A DNA stretch of 64,000 nucleotides from Paracoccus aestuariivivens (GTDB lineage: Bacteria; Pseudomonadota; Alphaproteobacteria; Rhodobacterales; Rhodobacteraceae), in the NCBI RefSeq assembly GCF_009711225.1, contig NZ_WMIE01000010.1:1-64000 (forward strand), given 5' to 3'. Every line of letters starts with the position of its first letter. Position 1 is the stretch's first letter. Shown here one piece after another: positions 47,014 through 57,264 of the stretch. The notes under the pieces were generated by a model. It saw only the letters and a list, made by a program, of their open reading frames with translations. It ran no database searches and was not told the origin of the DNA. The translations under genes and the position numbers were made by a program.

Positions 47014-48303
47014 ATGAACACGACCCTGATTGGTCGGCGCCGTTTCCTTGGCGCCGGGTTGGCTGCGGCCAGCCTGCCGCTTATCGCAGGCCCAGCATTT
47101 GCCCAAGCGACCAATAACATCCGGATGATCTGGTGGGGTGGCGATGAGCGCGCCCGCCGTACCAATGCGGCGATCGACCTGTTCAAGGCGGCAAATTCCG
47201 GCATCGCGATCGACGCCGAATTCATGGGCTGGGATGATTATTGGGCGCGACTGGCAACGCAGGTTGCCGGAGGCAATGCCCCCGATTTCATCCAGATGGA
47301 TTACCGCTATATGTTCGAATACGCCCGTCGCGGCGCGATCCGGCCCTTGGACGAGTTCCTTGGCAAGGAATTGAACATCGCCGATTTCGGGCAGGTCAAT
47401 CTGGACAGCTGTTCGGTGGATGGCAAGCTTTACGGCGGCAACGTCGGGGTCAACGCGTTCTCGGTCGTCTTTGACGGCATGGCATGGGAAGAAGCGGGGG
47501 TCGAGCCACCGGCATTCGGTACGACATGGGACGAGTTCACCGCAAAATGCGATGCATTCACTGCGGCGAACAAACGTCCCCGTGTCAACGCGACCGCGGA
47601 TGGAAGCTGTCAGGAAGGCCTGTTCGAGGTCTGGCTGCGCACGCAAGGCAAGGCGCTTTACAATCCCGATGGAACGCTGGGTTATGACGCTGCGGATGCC
47701 GGACGCTGGTTTGCCTATTGGACCGAAATGCGCAAATCGAAAGCTTGCGTCTCGGCGGATGTGCAGGCGCTGTACAAGAACTCGCCCGAGACGTCGCCGA
47801 TCGTCGGCGGGCGTTCGGCAACCGACTTCGCCCATTCCAACCAGTTCGAATCCTATCAGAAACTGATCGCCGCCGATCTGTCCGTGGTTGGTGCGCCGGT
47901 GTTGGAAGGTGGCAAGCCCGGCCAGTACCTGAAGCCGTCGCAGATGTTCTCGATCTCGTCGAGTTCGAAAAATCCCGCCCAGACCGCGCAGCTGATCAAC
48001 TTCCTGATCCGCGAACCGGCTGGTGCGAAGCTGCTGGGTCTGGATCGCGGCGTTCCGGCATCTGCCGAGATCCGCGAGGCGTTGATGCCCGATCTGACCG
48101 ATACCAGCCGCAAGGTGGTCGAGCTGATCTCGAACCTGACCCCCCATATCGGGCCGCTGCCGCCGTCGCCGCCCAAAGGCGCGGGCGAGATCAACGCGGT
48201 CCAGATCCGTATCAGTCAAGAAGTCGGCTTCGAGGCCGTCTCGCCCGAGCAGGGCGGCGCCAATATGGTGGATGAGGCCAACGCTATCCTGAAGCGGGGT
48301 TAA
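47014..48303 (+). CDS. Sugar ABC transporter substrate-binding protein (family 1)
   Basis: A 429-residue SBP_bac_1-type binding protein. The leader GRRRFLGAGLAAASLPLIAG ends A-F-A-Q-A and has the twin-arginine pattern (R-R-R-F-L), so Tat export is likely. RMIWWGGDERARRTNAAIDL, VAGGNAPDFIQMDYRYMFEY and PLDEFLGKELNIADF are typical. TGGGAGGA at 47000-47007 supports the ATG at 47014. First gene of the operon with two permeases, an ATPase and a MocA-type dehydrogenase. Confidence 0.92.
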   Translation: MNTTLIGRRRFLGAGLAAASLPLIAGPAFAQATNNIRMIWWGGDERARRTNAAIDLFKAANSGIAIDAEFMGWDDYWARLATQVAGGNAPDFIQMDYRYMFEYARRGAIRPLDEFLGKELNIADFGQVNLDSCSVDGKLYGGNVGVNAFSVVFDGMAWEEAGVEPPAFGTTWDEFTAKCDAFTAANKRPRVNATADGSCQEGLFEVWLRTQGKALYNPDGTLGYDAADAGRWFAYWTEMRKSKACVSADVQALYKNSPETSPIVGGRSATDFAHSNQFESYQKLIAADLSVVGAPVLEGGKPGQYLKPSQMFSISSSSKNPAQTAQLINFLIREPAGAKLLGLDRGVPASAEIREALMPDLTDTSRKVVELISNLTPHIGPLPPSPPKGAGEINAVQIRISQEVGFEAVSPEQGGANMVDEANAILKRG

Positions 48304-48306
48304 GGG

Positions 48307-49254
48307 ATGGCGGCCTACGACACCATGTCCAAACCAGACACCCGCAAGCAGGGTGCGGCTGGCGGCTGGCTGGCGGGGGCGATCCGGCGCAACGGGGCGG
48401 GCTATCTGTTCCTTGCGCCTTGGCTCATCGGCTTTTTCTGCCTGACGCTGGGTCCGGCTCTGGCCTCGCTTTACCTGTCCTTCACCAATTTCGATCTGCT
48501 GTCCGCGCCCGAGTTCATCGGGGCGCAGAACTATGTCCGCATGGTCACGGCGGACCCGAGGTTCATTGCCTCGATCCGCGTGACGCTGGTTTATGTGGCG
48601 TTGTCGGTGCCCTTGAAGCTGGCCTTCGCGCTGGCGGTGGCAATGGTGCTGAATCGCGGGATGCGCGGATTGCCGTTCTATCGCGCGATCTTCTACCTGC
48701 CCTCGCTTCTGGGTACGTCGGTCGCCATTGCGGTTCTTTGGCGGCAGCTTTTCGCGGCGGATGGTCTGGTCAACAGTCTGCTCGCCCAGATCGGCATCGA
48801 GGGGCCAAGCTGGATCTCGAATCCGAACTACTCGCTTTACACGCTGGTGGTGCTGTCGGTCTGGCAGTTCGGCTCGCCCATGATCATCTTTCTGGCGGGG
48901 CTGCGGCAGATCCCGACCGACATGTACGAGGCCGCCAGTCTGGACGGCGCATCGCCGACGCGGCAATTCCTGCGCATCACCCTGCCACTGCTGTCTCCGG
49001 TGATCTTCTTCAACTTCGTGATCCAGACCATCGAGGCGTTCAAGGCCTTCACCCCCGCATTTGTTATCTCGGGCGGGTCCGGCGGGCCGATCAACTCGAC
49101 GTTGTTCTACACGCTCTATCTGTATCAAGAGGCATTCAGCTACTTCCGCATGGGTTACGCCTCGGCGCTGGCATGGGTGCTGGTTGTGATCATCGCGATC
49201 TTTACCGCCTTCTCTTTCCTGACGACGAAATACTGGGTGCATTACGATGACTGA
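48307..49254 (+). CDS. Sugar ABC transporter permease, MalF/UgpA type
   Basis: A 315-residue permease with six membrane segments. YLFLAPWLIGFFCLTLGPAL is the usual first helix; YEAASLDGASPTRQFLRITLP is the EAA loop with the conserved E-A-A-x-x-D-G-A. It starts 3 bases after the binding-protein stop. The ribosome-binding site is poor, and an in-frame ATG six codons in is an alternative. Confidence 0.93.
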   Translation: MAAYDTMSKPDTRKQGAAGGWLAGAIRRNGAGYLFLAPWLIGFFCLTLGPALASLYLSFTNFDLLSAPEFIGAQNYVRMVTADPRFIASIRVTLVYVALSVPLKLAFALAVAMVLNRGMRGLPFYRAIFYLPSLLGTSVAIAVLWRQLFAADGLVNSLLAQIGIEGPSWISNPNYSLYTLVVLSVWQFGSPMIIFLAGLRQIPTDMYEAASLDGASPTRQFLRITLPLLSPVIFFNFVIQTIEAFKAFTPAFVISGGSGGPINSTLFYTLYLYQEAFSYFRMGYASALAWVLVVIIAIFTAFSFLTTKYWVHYDD

Positions 49255-50122
49255 CACCGTGCACGATATGCCGGGTCGGCGCTCGGCCTATCCCCGGCTG
49301 ACCGGAGGATTGCGCCATGCCGTCCTGATCGCGATCTCGTTCGTGATGGTCTATCCGATCCTGTGGATGGTTTCGGGCTCTTTGCGCCCCGCGTCGGAGT
49401 TGTTTGGGGGCGATGCGGGCCTGATCCCTTCGCAGGTGACGGTGCAGGCCTATCGCGACGGCTGGTTCGGCTTGCAGGTCAATTTCGGGCGCTTCTTCGT
49501 CAACTCGTTGATCATCTCGGTGCTGGCGACGGTCGGCAATGTCATCGCGGCGTCTCTGGTCGCCTTTGCCTTTGCGCGGCTGCGTTTCTATGGCCAGAAG
49601 TTCTGGTTCGCGCTGATGCTGGGCACGCTGATGCTGCCCTATCACGTCACGCTGATCCCGCAATATGTGCTGTTTCGCGAGTTGGGCTGGGTGAACACCT
49701 GGTGGCCGCTGATCCTGCCGAAATATTTCGCCGTGGATGCGTTCTTCATCTTCCTGATGGTGCAGTTCTTCCGCGCGATCCCGCGCGAGCTTGACGAGGC
49801 TGCCCGTATGGACGGCTGTAGCGCGTGGCGGATCTATCGCAAGATCATCCTGCCGCTCTCGATGCCGGTGCTGGCCACCGCTGCGATCTTCTCGTTCATC
49901 TGGACATGGGAGGATTTCTTCGGCCCGCTGATCTATATCAGCGAGATGAGCCAATACACCGTCCAACTGGGTCTGCGCTCGTTCATCGACTCAAGCGGAA
50001 CGTCCAGCTGGAACGCTCTTTTCGCGATGTCCGTGCTGTCACTGGTCCCGATCTTCCTGATCTTCCTTTTCTTCCAACGGCTGCTCATCGAGGGCATCGC
50101 CACCACCGGCATGAAACGCTGA
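49247..50122 (+). CDS. Sugar ABC transporter permease, MalG/UgpE type
   Basis: A 291-residue second permease with six membrane segments. ISFVMVYPILWMVSGSLRPA is the first helix and LDEAARMDGCSAWRIYRKIILP is the EAA loop (E-A-A-x-M-D-G-C). Its ATG overlaps the preceding gene by 8 bases, indicating translational coupling. Confidence 0.93.
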   Translation: MTDTVHDMPGRRSAYPRLTGGLRHAVLIAISFVMVYPILWMVSGSLRPASELFGGDAGLIPSQVTVQAYRDGWFGLQVNFGRFFVNSLIISVLATVGNVIAASLVAFAFARLRFYGQKFWFALMLGTLMLPYHVTLIPQYVLFRELGWVNTWWPLILPKYFAVDAFFIFLMVQFFRAIPRELDEAARMDGCSAWRIYRKIILPLSMPVLATAAIFSFIWTWEDFFGPLIYISEMSQYTVQLGLRSFIDSSGTSSWNALFAMSVLSLVPIFLIFLFFQRLLIEGIATTGMKR

Positions 50123-50197
50123 TGCTCTTTGGCCGGTCCGGACCCTCCCCGTCGTTTCGGGGCATGATCCGGACGGCCCAGAAAACCGGAAATGCGA

Positions 50198-51274
<1,077 letters not shown>

Positions 51275-51392
51275 TTTCGCGCGCTCCGATCCACTGCACC
51301 AACCGAAATCCCCGAAACCGGCAAGGTCTCGGCCAGACCAGCATGTCCCGTCGAAAATCAATGTCGCGCGGGCAAGATAACAGGAGAATGAG

Positions 51393-52673
51393 ATGCGCAA
51401 GAAATACGCGCTTGTCGGGACCGGCTCCCGCGCCCGGATGTTCTACGAGGCCATCGCCAAGAATTACCGTGACAACGCCGAACTGGTGGCCCTGTGCGAT
51501 ACCAACCAGACGCGGATGGACTATACGAACAAGGTGCTGGAAGACGAATTCCACCTGTCCCGCCTGCCCACCTACAAGGCCGAGGATTTCGGCAAGATGC
51601 TGGACGACACCGGCGCCGAGGTCGTGATCGTGACCTCGATCGACCGCACCCATCACCTGTATATCATTGCTGCGCTTGAAGCGGGACGCGACGTCATCAC
51701 CGAAAAGCCGATGACCACGGATACGGTGAAATGCCAGCAGATCATTGACGCTGTGAAGCGAACGGGGCGCTCGGTCCGGGTGACTTTCAACTACCGCTAT
51801 GCGCCGCATAATTCGGCGGTTCGCGAGTTGATTTCCTCGGGCGCGATTGGCGAAGTTTTCTCGGTCCATTTCGAATGGCTGCTGGATACCAAGCACGGGG
51901 CGGATTATTTTCGGCGCTGGCATCGCGATAAGCGCAACAGCGGTGGCTTGATGGTCCATAAATCGACCCATCATTTCGATCTGGTGAACTTCTGGCTGGA
52001 AAGCCAACCCGAAACCGTCTTCGGCATGGGCGACCTGCGCTTCTACGGTCGCGCCAACGCCGAGGAGCGCGGCTTGTTCACGCCCTACACCCGCACCACG
52101 GGTGTTGCCGCGGCCAAAGACGATCCTTTCGCGATAGATCTGACCGCAAGCCCCGTGCAGAAAGCCCTTTATTGGGATGCCGAGCACGAGGATGGCTATC
52201 AGCGCGACCAGAACGTCTTCGGCGACGGTATCAGCATCGAAGACACGATGCAGGTCATGGTGCGCTACAAGAACCGCTCGGTCATGACCTATTCGCTGAA
52301 TTCCTATGCCCCGTGGGAAGGCTTCAATGTCAGCTTCAACGGCTCGGGCGGGCGGATCGAACTGATGGTGCGCGAGACCTCTTATATCAATGGCGGGGGT
52401 GCCAAGGAACAAGAGGGCGCGGCCGAAGGCATCCAGCTTTATCACTTCCCGCTACATGGCACGCCGCGCGTCGTTCCGGTAGTAATGGGCGAGGGCGGAC
52501 ATGGCGGCGGTGACAACCGCATGTTGGCCGACATCTTCGGAAACTCGAATTCGGGCGGAGCCTATGCGGCGGGATATCGCGACGGCGCGATGTCGATCCT
52601 GACCGGCATCGCCGCGAACCGCTCGTTCCAGACCGGATTGCCGGTTCAGGTCTCGGATCTGGTTGATTTGTAA
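51393..52673 (+). CDS. Gfo/Idh/MocA-family oxidoreductase
   Basis: A 426-residue NAD(P)-dependent sugar/polyol dehydrogenase family protein. The Rossmann start KYALVGTGSRARMFYEAI (G-x-G-x-R-A), VVIVTSIDRTHH and VITEKPMTTD (the conserved E-K-P) are clear. The C-terminal domain carries YRYAPHN and GGLMVHKSTHHFDLVNF with the G-G-x-x-x-x-K-x-x-H-x-x-D pattern. AGGAG precedes the ATG. Last gene of the ABC operon; it would oxidise the imported sugar, identity unknown. Confidence 0.9.
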   Translation: MRKKYALVGTGSRARMFYEAIAKNYRDNAELVALCDTNQTRMDYTNKVLEDEFHLSRLPTYKAEDFGKMLDDTGAEVVIVTSIDRTHHLYIIAALEAGRDVITEKPMTTDTVKCQQIIDAVKRTGRSVRVTFNYRYAPHNSAVRELISSGAIGEVFSVHFEWLLDTKHGADYFRRWHRDKRNSGGLMVHKSTHHFDLVNFWLESQPETVFGMGDLRFYGRANAEERGLFTPYTRTTGVAAAKDDPFAIDLTASPVQKALYWDAEHEDGYQRDQNVFGDGISIEDTMQVMVRYKNRSVMTYSLNSYAPWEGFNVSFNGSGGRIELMVRETSYINGGGAKEQEGAAEGIQLYHFPLHGTPRVVPVVMGEGGHGGGDNRMLADIFGNSNSGGAYAAGYRDGAMSILTGIAANRSFQTGLPVQVSDLVDL

Positions 52674-52685
52674 GGCCGGATAGTG

Positions 52686-52714
52686 GCGACGCCGTTCCTG
52701 GGGAGTGGCGTCGC
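52686..52714. terminator. Hairpin after the sugar ABC operon
   Basis: GCGACGCC and GGCGTCGC form a perfect 8-base stem with a 13-base loop, 13 bases after the oxidoreductase stop and ahead of pabB. The U-tract is weak (TTGCGCG). Confidence 0.55.
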
Positions 52715-52830
52715 TTGCGCGAAGGTTCGCTATTGACCCCGCACTGCTTGCTGCAATCAGTTTCGGCGATGGGCTAGAGACGGGCGTAAATCTATACTAG
52801 GTCCAGCGCTTCGGCAGCAAGTGAAGCACC

Positions 52831-53955
52831 ATGATCCTATTCGAGCACGGACCGGACGGTCGTCCGGCGATCTTCCAAAACCCGCAGTCGGTCATTGTAG
52901 CCCGCAATCCGGACGAGGTTCTGTCGGCGCTTGGCCGGATCGAGGCCGCACGCCGGCGGGGATTATGGGTTGCGGGATGGATGGCTTACGAGGCGGGACT
53001 GGCGATGGAGCCTCGGCTCAAGCCTTTAGTCCGTCCGACCGATGATCCGCTTCTGGTTTTCGGTGTGTTTGACGGACCCGCTAAGCCCGAGCCTTACGAC
53101 GTTGAGGATGTCCGGCTTGCCCCGCTCGTCCCAAGGATCAGCGAGGCGGATTATCGCGCTGCCTTTGATCGTGCGCAGGATTATATCGCAGCGGGTGATT
53201 GCTATCAGATCAACCTGACCTTTCCGGTTGATACCACGATTCTGACCGGAACGCCGCGCGACCTTTGGGCGGCGCTGACGAAACTGCAGCCCGTCGAATA
53301 CGGCGCTTTTGCGGATATGGGAGTCGGTCCGGTGATCGTCTCGCGCTCGCCCGAGTTGTTCTTTTCACTCTCGGCGGATGGCCGGATCGAGGCCCGACCG
53401 ATGAAAGGCACTGCCCCTCGTCACGCCGATCCGGTGCAAGATGTGGCCGCGGCGGCGGAACTGGCAGGTTCCGAAAAGAACCGCGCCGAGAACCTGATGA
53501 TTGTCGATCTGCTGCGCAACGATATTGCACGGCATGCGCGTGTAGGCTCGGTCCGCGTCCCTGAACTGTTCACGGTGGAAAGCTATGCCACCGTGCATCA
53601 GATGACGTCGCGCATCACGGCCGAACTTGCCGATCCGGCAGATTTGGCCAAGCTGATGCAGGCGTTGTTTCCCTGTGGCTCGATCACCGGCGCGCCGAAA
53701 ATTCGTGCGATGCAAATTATCCACGAATTAGAGCCATTTGCGCGTGGTATTTATTGTGGAACCTTGGGATGGATGGCCCCCGACGCGACGGCTGCCTTTT
53801 CGGTCGCCATCCGAACTTTGGCGATTCACGGTAATAACGTCACGTTGAACGTCGGAGGCGGCATCGTCAGCGATTCGACTGCCGAAAACGAATGGGAGGA
53901 AGCCCTGTGGAAAGCCCGCTACGTGACGCCGCTGACGGTGCCGACCTTGCCCTGA
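52831..53955 (+). CDS. pabB: Aminodeoxychorismate synthase component I (PabB)
   Basis: A 374-residue chorismate-binding enzyme that aminates chorismate to 4-amino-4-deoxychorismate for folate synthesis. YIAAGDCYQINLTFPV, ARPMKGTAPRH (the P-I-K-G-T-x-P-R motif with the catalytic Lys), ENLMIVDLLRNDIARHARVGSV, FPCGSITGAPKIRAMQII and YCGTLGWMAPD are diagnostic of PabB over TrpE. It is shorter than enteric PabB because the N-terminal region is reduced. The downstream PabC-like gene overlaps it by 49 bases. Confidence 0.95.
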   Translation: MILFEHGPDGRPAIFQNPQSVIVARNPDEVLSALGRIEAARRRGLWVAGWMAYEAGLAMEPRLKPLVRPTDDPLLVFGVFDGPAKPEPYDVEDVRLAPLVPRISEADYRAAFDRAQDYIAAGDCYQINLTFPVDTTILTGTPRDLWAALTKLQPVEYGAFADMGVGPVIVSRSPELFFSLSADGRIEARPMKGTAPRHADPVQDVAAAAELAGSEKNRAENLMIVDLLRNDIARHARVGSVRVPELFTVESYATVHQMTSRITAELADPADLAKLMQALFPCGSITGAPKIRAMQIIHELEPFARGIYCGTLGWMAPDATAAFSVAIRTLAIHGNNVTLNVGGGIVSDSTAENEWEEALWKARYVTPLTVPTLP

Positions 53956-54536
53956 TCGAAACGGCGCGTTGGGACGGCAGCGCCTGCCCGCTGCTGGACC
54001 TGCATCTGGCGCGCTTGCAAGCGGGCATACGGGCATTGGGCTGGCGGTTCGACGGCAGCTTCGCCGCCGCCTTCATCGGCCCGCAGGATCGTCCTGCCCG
54101 GCTGAGAGTCTTGGTCCGGCAAAACGGGATTGTGCCGACCGAAACATCCGATCTGCCGCCTGCGATCCCAATCTGGCGGGTCGGGATTGCCGAACAGCGT
54201 CTGGATTCTGCCGATCCGTGGTTGCGTATCAAATCCACGCGCCGCGCAACCTACGATCAGGCACGTCGAACTCTGTCGACCGGATTGCATGAGGTCATTT
54301 TGCTGAACGAGCGCCATGAGGTTTGTGACGGCTCGATTTCGACCGTGTTCTTCGATCGCGGCGAGGGATTGCGCACTCCGCCGCTGACATCAGGGCTATT
54401 GCCGGGCGTGTTGCGCGCAAAGTTGATGAGTGAAGGTGTGCCCGAGGAAGTCTTGCTGGCCCAGGACTTGCCCAAGGTGCGGTTGTGGGTCGGCAACGCG
54501 CTTCGCGGCCTGCACGAGGCCATTCTGGTACGTTGA
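53907..54536 (+). CDS. pabC: Class IV aminotransferase-fold lyase (PabC-like)
   Basis: A 209-residue PLP fold-type IV protein. LIETARWDGSACPLLDLHLA, IKSTRRATYDQARR (with the PLP-Lys), EVILLNERHEVCDGSISTVF (the E-x-x-x-x-N-x-x-x-x-x-D/E-G-S/T motif) and TSGLLPGVLRAKLM are visible. It would release pyruvate and p-aminobenzoate from aminodeoxychorismate. I chose GTG at 53907 because GGGAGGA lies 6 bases upstream; an ATG at 53892 would put that site inside the gene. It overlaps pabB by 49 bases. Confidence 0.9.
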   Translation: MESPLRDAADGADLALIETARWDGSACPLLDLHLARLQAGIRALGWRFDGSFAAAFIGPQDRPARLRVLVRQNGIVPTETSDLPPAIPIWRVGIAEQRLDSADPWLRIKSTRRATYDQARRTLSTGLHEVILLNERHEVCDGSISTVFFDRGEGLRTPPLTSGLLPGVLRAKLMSEGVPEEVLLAQDLPKVRLWVGNALRGLHEAILVR

Positions 54537-54597
54537 ACGGCTGGCGTCTGGGCGTCCTGGTGTGCTTGCTATTCGGCCAGTTCTGGTCGGAGGTCGC

Positions 54598-56103
54598 CTA
54601 CCAATAGCCCAGAACTTTCCACCATAGCCCGCCAAGGATGGCGAAGATCAGCAACTCTCCGACGCACATCGCGAAGCCGACGCCCCACCATCGGCCCAAC
54701 GTGACGTAGCCGCTGCCGAAGATGATGGGCGAGGTTCCGGTGGCGTAATGGGTCAGTGTCATCATGATGGCCGAGCCGGAGGCCATCATCAGGATGAACA
54801 GGCCATGATAATCGACTGGCACCAGCTGGACTCCGACCGTCAGGAAAGCCAGCATCATGGCCGAGATATGCGCGGTCGTGCTGGCGAAGAAATAGTGCGA
54901 GAACACAAAGACCAGCACCAGAAGCGTACCTGCCGCCTGCCAGCCCATACCCGAATTGACGATGGAATCGCGAAGCAGATCCGAGAACCATCCGATGACG
55001 CCGACCTTGTTCAACTGTTCGGCCATCATCACCAGCGCTCCGAACCAGATCAGGGTGTCCCATGCGCTTTTCTCGGACAGGACATCGTCCCAACTGATCG
55101 TCCCGGTGATCACCAGCGCGAACAGACCGATAAAAGCGGTCACGGTCGGGTCGATGCGGTAGGCCAAGCCGAGGATCATCGCGGGCACGTTGGCCCACAG
55201 GAACAGGAGCATGGCGAACACGCCGATCATGACCCACTCACCGCCCTTGAGAGGGCCCATGCGGTTCAGTTCGGATTGGGCAAACTCGACGGCCTCGGGT
55301 GTGCGCTTCAGTTCGGGCGGCGAAAGAACCGACAGCGCCAAGGGCATCAGCAACAGGCACACGATTCCGGGCACGAACATCGCCAGTGCCCAAGCGGTCC
55401 ATGTCAGGTGCAAACTGCCCCCCGTCGCCTGCGAGATGTAATCGACCACCAGCGGGTTCGGAGCGGTCGCCGTGATGAACATGGCTGAAGTGATCGGATT
55501 GGAATGCATGTTCACCAGCGCGAGATACGTTCCGATCTTGCCTTGTGTGCCCTTTTCTGGGTCGGAATCGAAGGCCGAGGCGATTGATTTCATGACCGGA
55601 TGGACGATGCCTCCGCCTCGGGCGGTGTTGCTGGGGGTAAAGGGGGCAAGGACCAGTTCGCAGACCGCCAGCCCGTATCCGATACCAATCGTTCGCCTCC
55701 CCAGCATCGCGATGAAGATCAAACCGATACGGCTGCCCAGGCCGGTCTTTTTCAACCCGCGCGAGATCAGGATCGCCACCACGATCAGCCAGATCAACGG
55801 GTTCGACAGGCTCGCTAATGCGTCCGAGATCGCTCCGTGCGAGCTGTCCGAGGTCACCTGCGACACGGCCACAAGAACGATCGCCATCAGCGCCATGACG
55901 CCGATCGGCATGACCTTGAGGATGATCGCAAGGATCGTGGTCATGAAAATCGCGACCAGTCCCCAGCCGTCTTCGGTCAGTCCTTCCGGACGTGGAAGCA
56001 GCAGCAGAACGAACAGGAAGGCGGTGGTGATTGCTGCGGGGATCAGACGAAACGGGATCGCTGTTCGGAAGTAGCGGATAATGGATTGGAAAATGGCGAA
56101 CAT
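54598..56103 (-). CDS. DASS-family anion transporter
   Basis: A 501-residue membrane protein of the divalent anion:sodium symporter family (CitT/SodiT-like), which moves dicarboxylates or tricarboxylates. About 12 hydrophobic segments with SNTARGGGIVHPVMKSIASAF (the S-N-T motif), MHSNPITSAMFITATAPNPL (second conserved motif) and a late TGTSPIIFGSGYV loop. CCGGAGG precedes the ATG at 56103. It is transcribed alone, away from IclR. The substrate is not determinable. Confidence 0.9.
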   Translation of the reverse strand: MFAIFQSIIRYFRTAIPFRLIPAAITTAFLFVLLLLPRPEGLTEDGWGLVAIFMTTILAIILKVMPIGVMALMAIVLVAVSQVTSDSSHGAISDALASLSNPLIWLIVVAILISRGLKKTGLGSRIGLIFIAMLGRRTIGIGYGLAVCELVLAPFTPSNTARGGGIVHPVMKSIASAFDSDPEKGTQGKIGTYLALVNMHSNPITSAMFITATAPNPLVVDYISQATGGSLHLTWTAWALAMFVPGIVCLLLMPLALSVLSPPELKRTPEAVEFAQSELNRMGPLKGGEWVMIGVFAMLLFLWANVPAMILGLAYRIDPTVTAFIGLFALVITGTISWDDVLSEKSAWDTLIWFGALVMMAEQLNKVGVIGWFSDLLRDSIVNSGMGWQAAGTLLVLVFVFSHYFFASTTAHISAMMLAFLTVGVQLVPVDYHGLFILMMASGSAIMMTLTHYATGTSPIIFGSGYVTLGRWWGVGFAMCVGELLIFAILGGLWWKVLGYW

Positions 56104-56270
56104 TCTTAACTCGGCCTCCGGAAGACAAGTTCAGAAAAGTTGCCGCCAACTTGTCAGGTTGGCGTATCAGGACATATCGGTTTTTACGGTACGATCGAAT
56201 TTTGCTGCCAAGACATGGCATTTAGGCCGCAAGCAGCCGGTTGAGCCGTTTTCGGCGTCAAAGCCGGATT

Positions 56271-57053
56271 CTAGCTGAAGCCCAATGCCGCCGACGCAGC
56301 GTGGCTGGCATCCAGCAGCAGCCGCACATATTCGGGTTTCCGGCTTTCATCGAAGCGCACAAGGGGAAAGGCGATGCTGATCGCGGCGACGGATTTTCCG
56401 GTATGATCCAGAACCGGCGCGGCCATGCAGCGGACACCTGCCTCGCTTTCCTCGAGTTCTTCGGCATAACCCAAAGCGCGGGCCTGACGAAGTTGGGCGA
56501 GCAGGTCTTCGGGATCGGTGATCGTCCGCGGGGCAAGCTTGCGCAGGTCCATTTTCTGCAGGCGTTCGCGGATTTCGTCCTCATCCCGAAAGGCCAGAAG
56601 CGCCTTGCCAAGCGAGGTCGAGTGCAGCGGGTTTCGTTTACCCAGAGTGGATTGCATCGACAGATTATAGGCCGAATCGTATTTGTGGATATAGGCGACG
56701 CGTTGGTCGAAATCGTCCATGACGCCAAGATTGATCGACTCGCCTGTGGCGCGGGACAGCTTGCCCATCTCGCGGTCGGCGGCGCGAAGCAGGTCTTCCT
56801 GACCGCGGAGGGTACGGGCCCCCAGTGCGAATAATTTGAGGGTCAGCCCGTATTTCTCGGTCTCGGGCTCCTGCTCGACATAGCCAAGATCGACCATCGT
56901 CTGCAAAAGCCGGTGGGCGGTTGTCTTGGAGGTCATCGCTTTCTGGGCGATGTCCGCAAGGCTTGCCCGCCGCTCGGCGGCAAGGGATTCCAATACGGAA
57001 AACACCTTCAGCACGGCGGCGGCGTTCTCGGTCTTTTGCGGGATGTTGGGCAT
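56271..57053 (-). CDS. IclR-family regulator, divergent from the GH105-TRAP operon
   Basis: A 260-residue IclR protein. N-terminal winged helix: NAAAVLKVFSVLESLAAERR, LADIAQKAMTSKTTAHRLLQ and LGYVEQEPETEKYGLTLKLF. The C-terminal effector domain has GESINLGVMDDFDQ, KRNPLHSTSLGKALLAF and GVRCMAAPVLDHTGKSVAAI. It diverges from the GH105-type gene with 211 bases between, which hold a long inverted repeat; it is the likely repressor of that operon (KdgR-like role for pectin products). Confidence 0.92.
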   Translation of the reverse strand: MPNIPQKTENAAAVLKVFSVLESLAAERRASLADIAQKAMTSKTTAHRLLQTMVDLGYVEQEPETEKYGLTLKLFALGARTLRGQEDLLRAADREMGKLSRATGESINLGVMDDFDQRVAYIHKYDSAYNLSMQSTLGKRNPLHSTSLGKALLAFRDEDEIRERLQKMDLRKLAPRTITDPEDLLAQLRQARALGYAEELEESEAGVRCMAAPVLDHTGKSVAAISIAFPLVRFDESRKPEYVRLLLDASHAASAALGFS

Positions 57054-57188
57054 GACGACCGTTCAATAAAATAAGGAACTACATTCTGAAATTATGCTGA
57101 TGACCTGTCAAGCGGGTCTGGATATTTATGAAAATAACGTAATAATAATATATTATGGTAATTTTGATCATTCGTAACTACCCCATTG

Positions 57189-57240
57189 ATTTTCGGAACG
57201 GACTATGTTTCCTTGATTTCCGAAACGCCGTTCCGAAAAT
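57189..57240. promoter_or_regulatory. 13-nt inverted repeat with internal half site, probable IclR operator
   Basis: ATTTTCGGAACGG (57189-57201) and CCGTTCCGAAAAT (57228-57240) are perfect inverted arms 39 bases apart between centres. A third related element, TTTCCGAAACG (57217-57227), abuts the right arm and forms a near-palindrome GAAACG-CC-GTTCC with it. The site lies 25-76 bases before the GH105-type start codon, suited to a repressor. IclR proteins bind such palindromes; binding is inferred. Confidence 0.65.
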
Positions 57241-57264
57241 TTGAACGGTTGGGAGGAGATCGCC

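Noticed and set aside
46969..49257. A 762-codon minus-strand frame across the sugar ABC genes
   Set aside because: Antisense shadow of the binding-protein and permease genes; composition is Arg/Gln/His-rich and there is no domain or ribosome-binding site.
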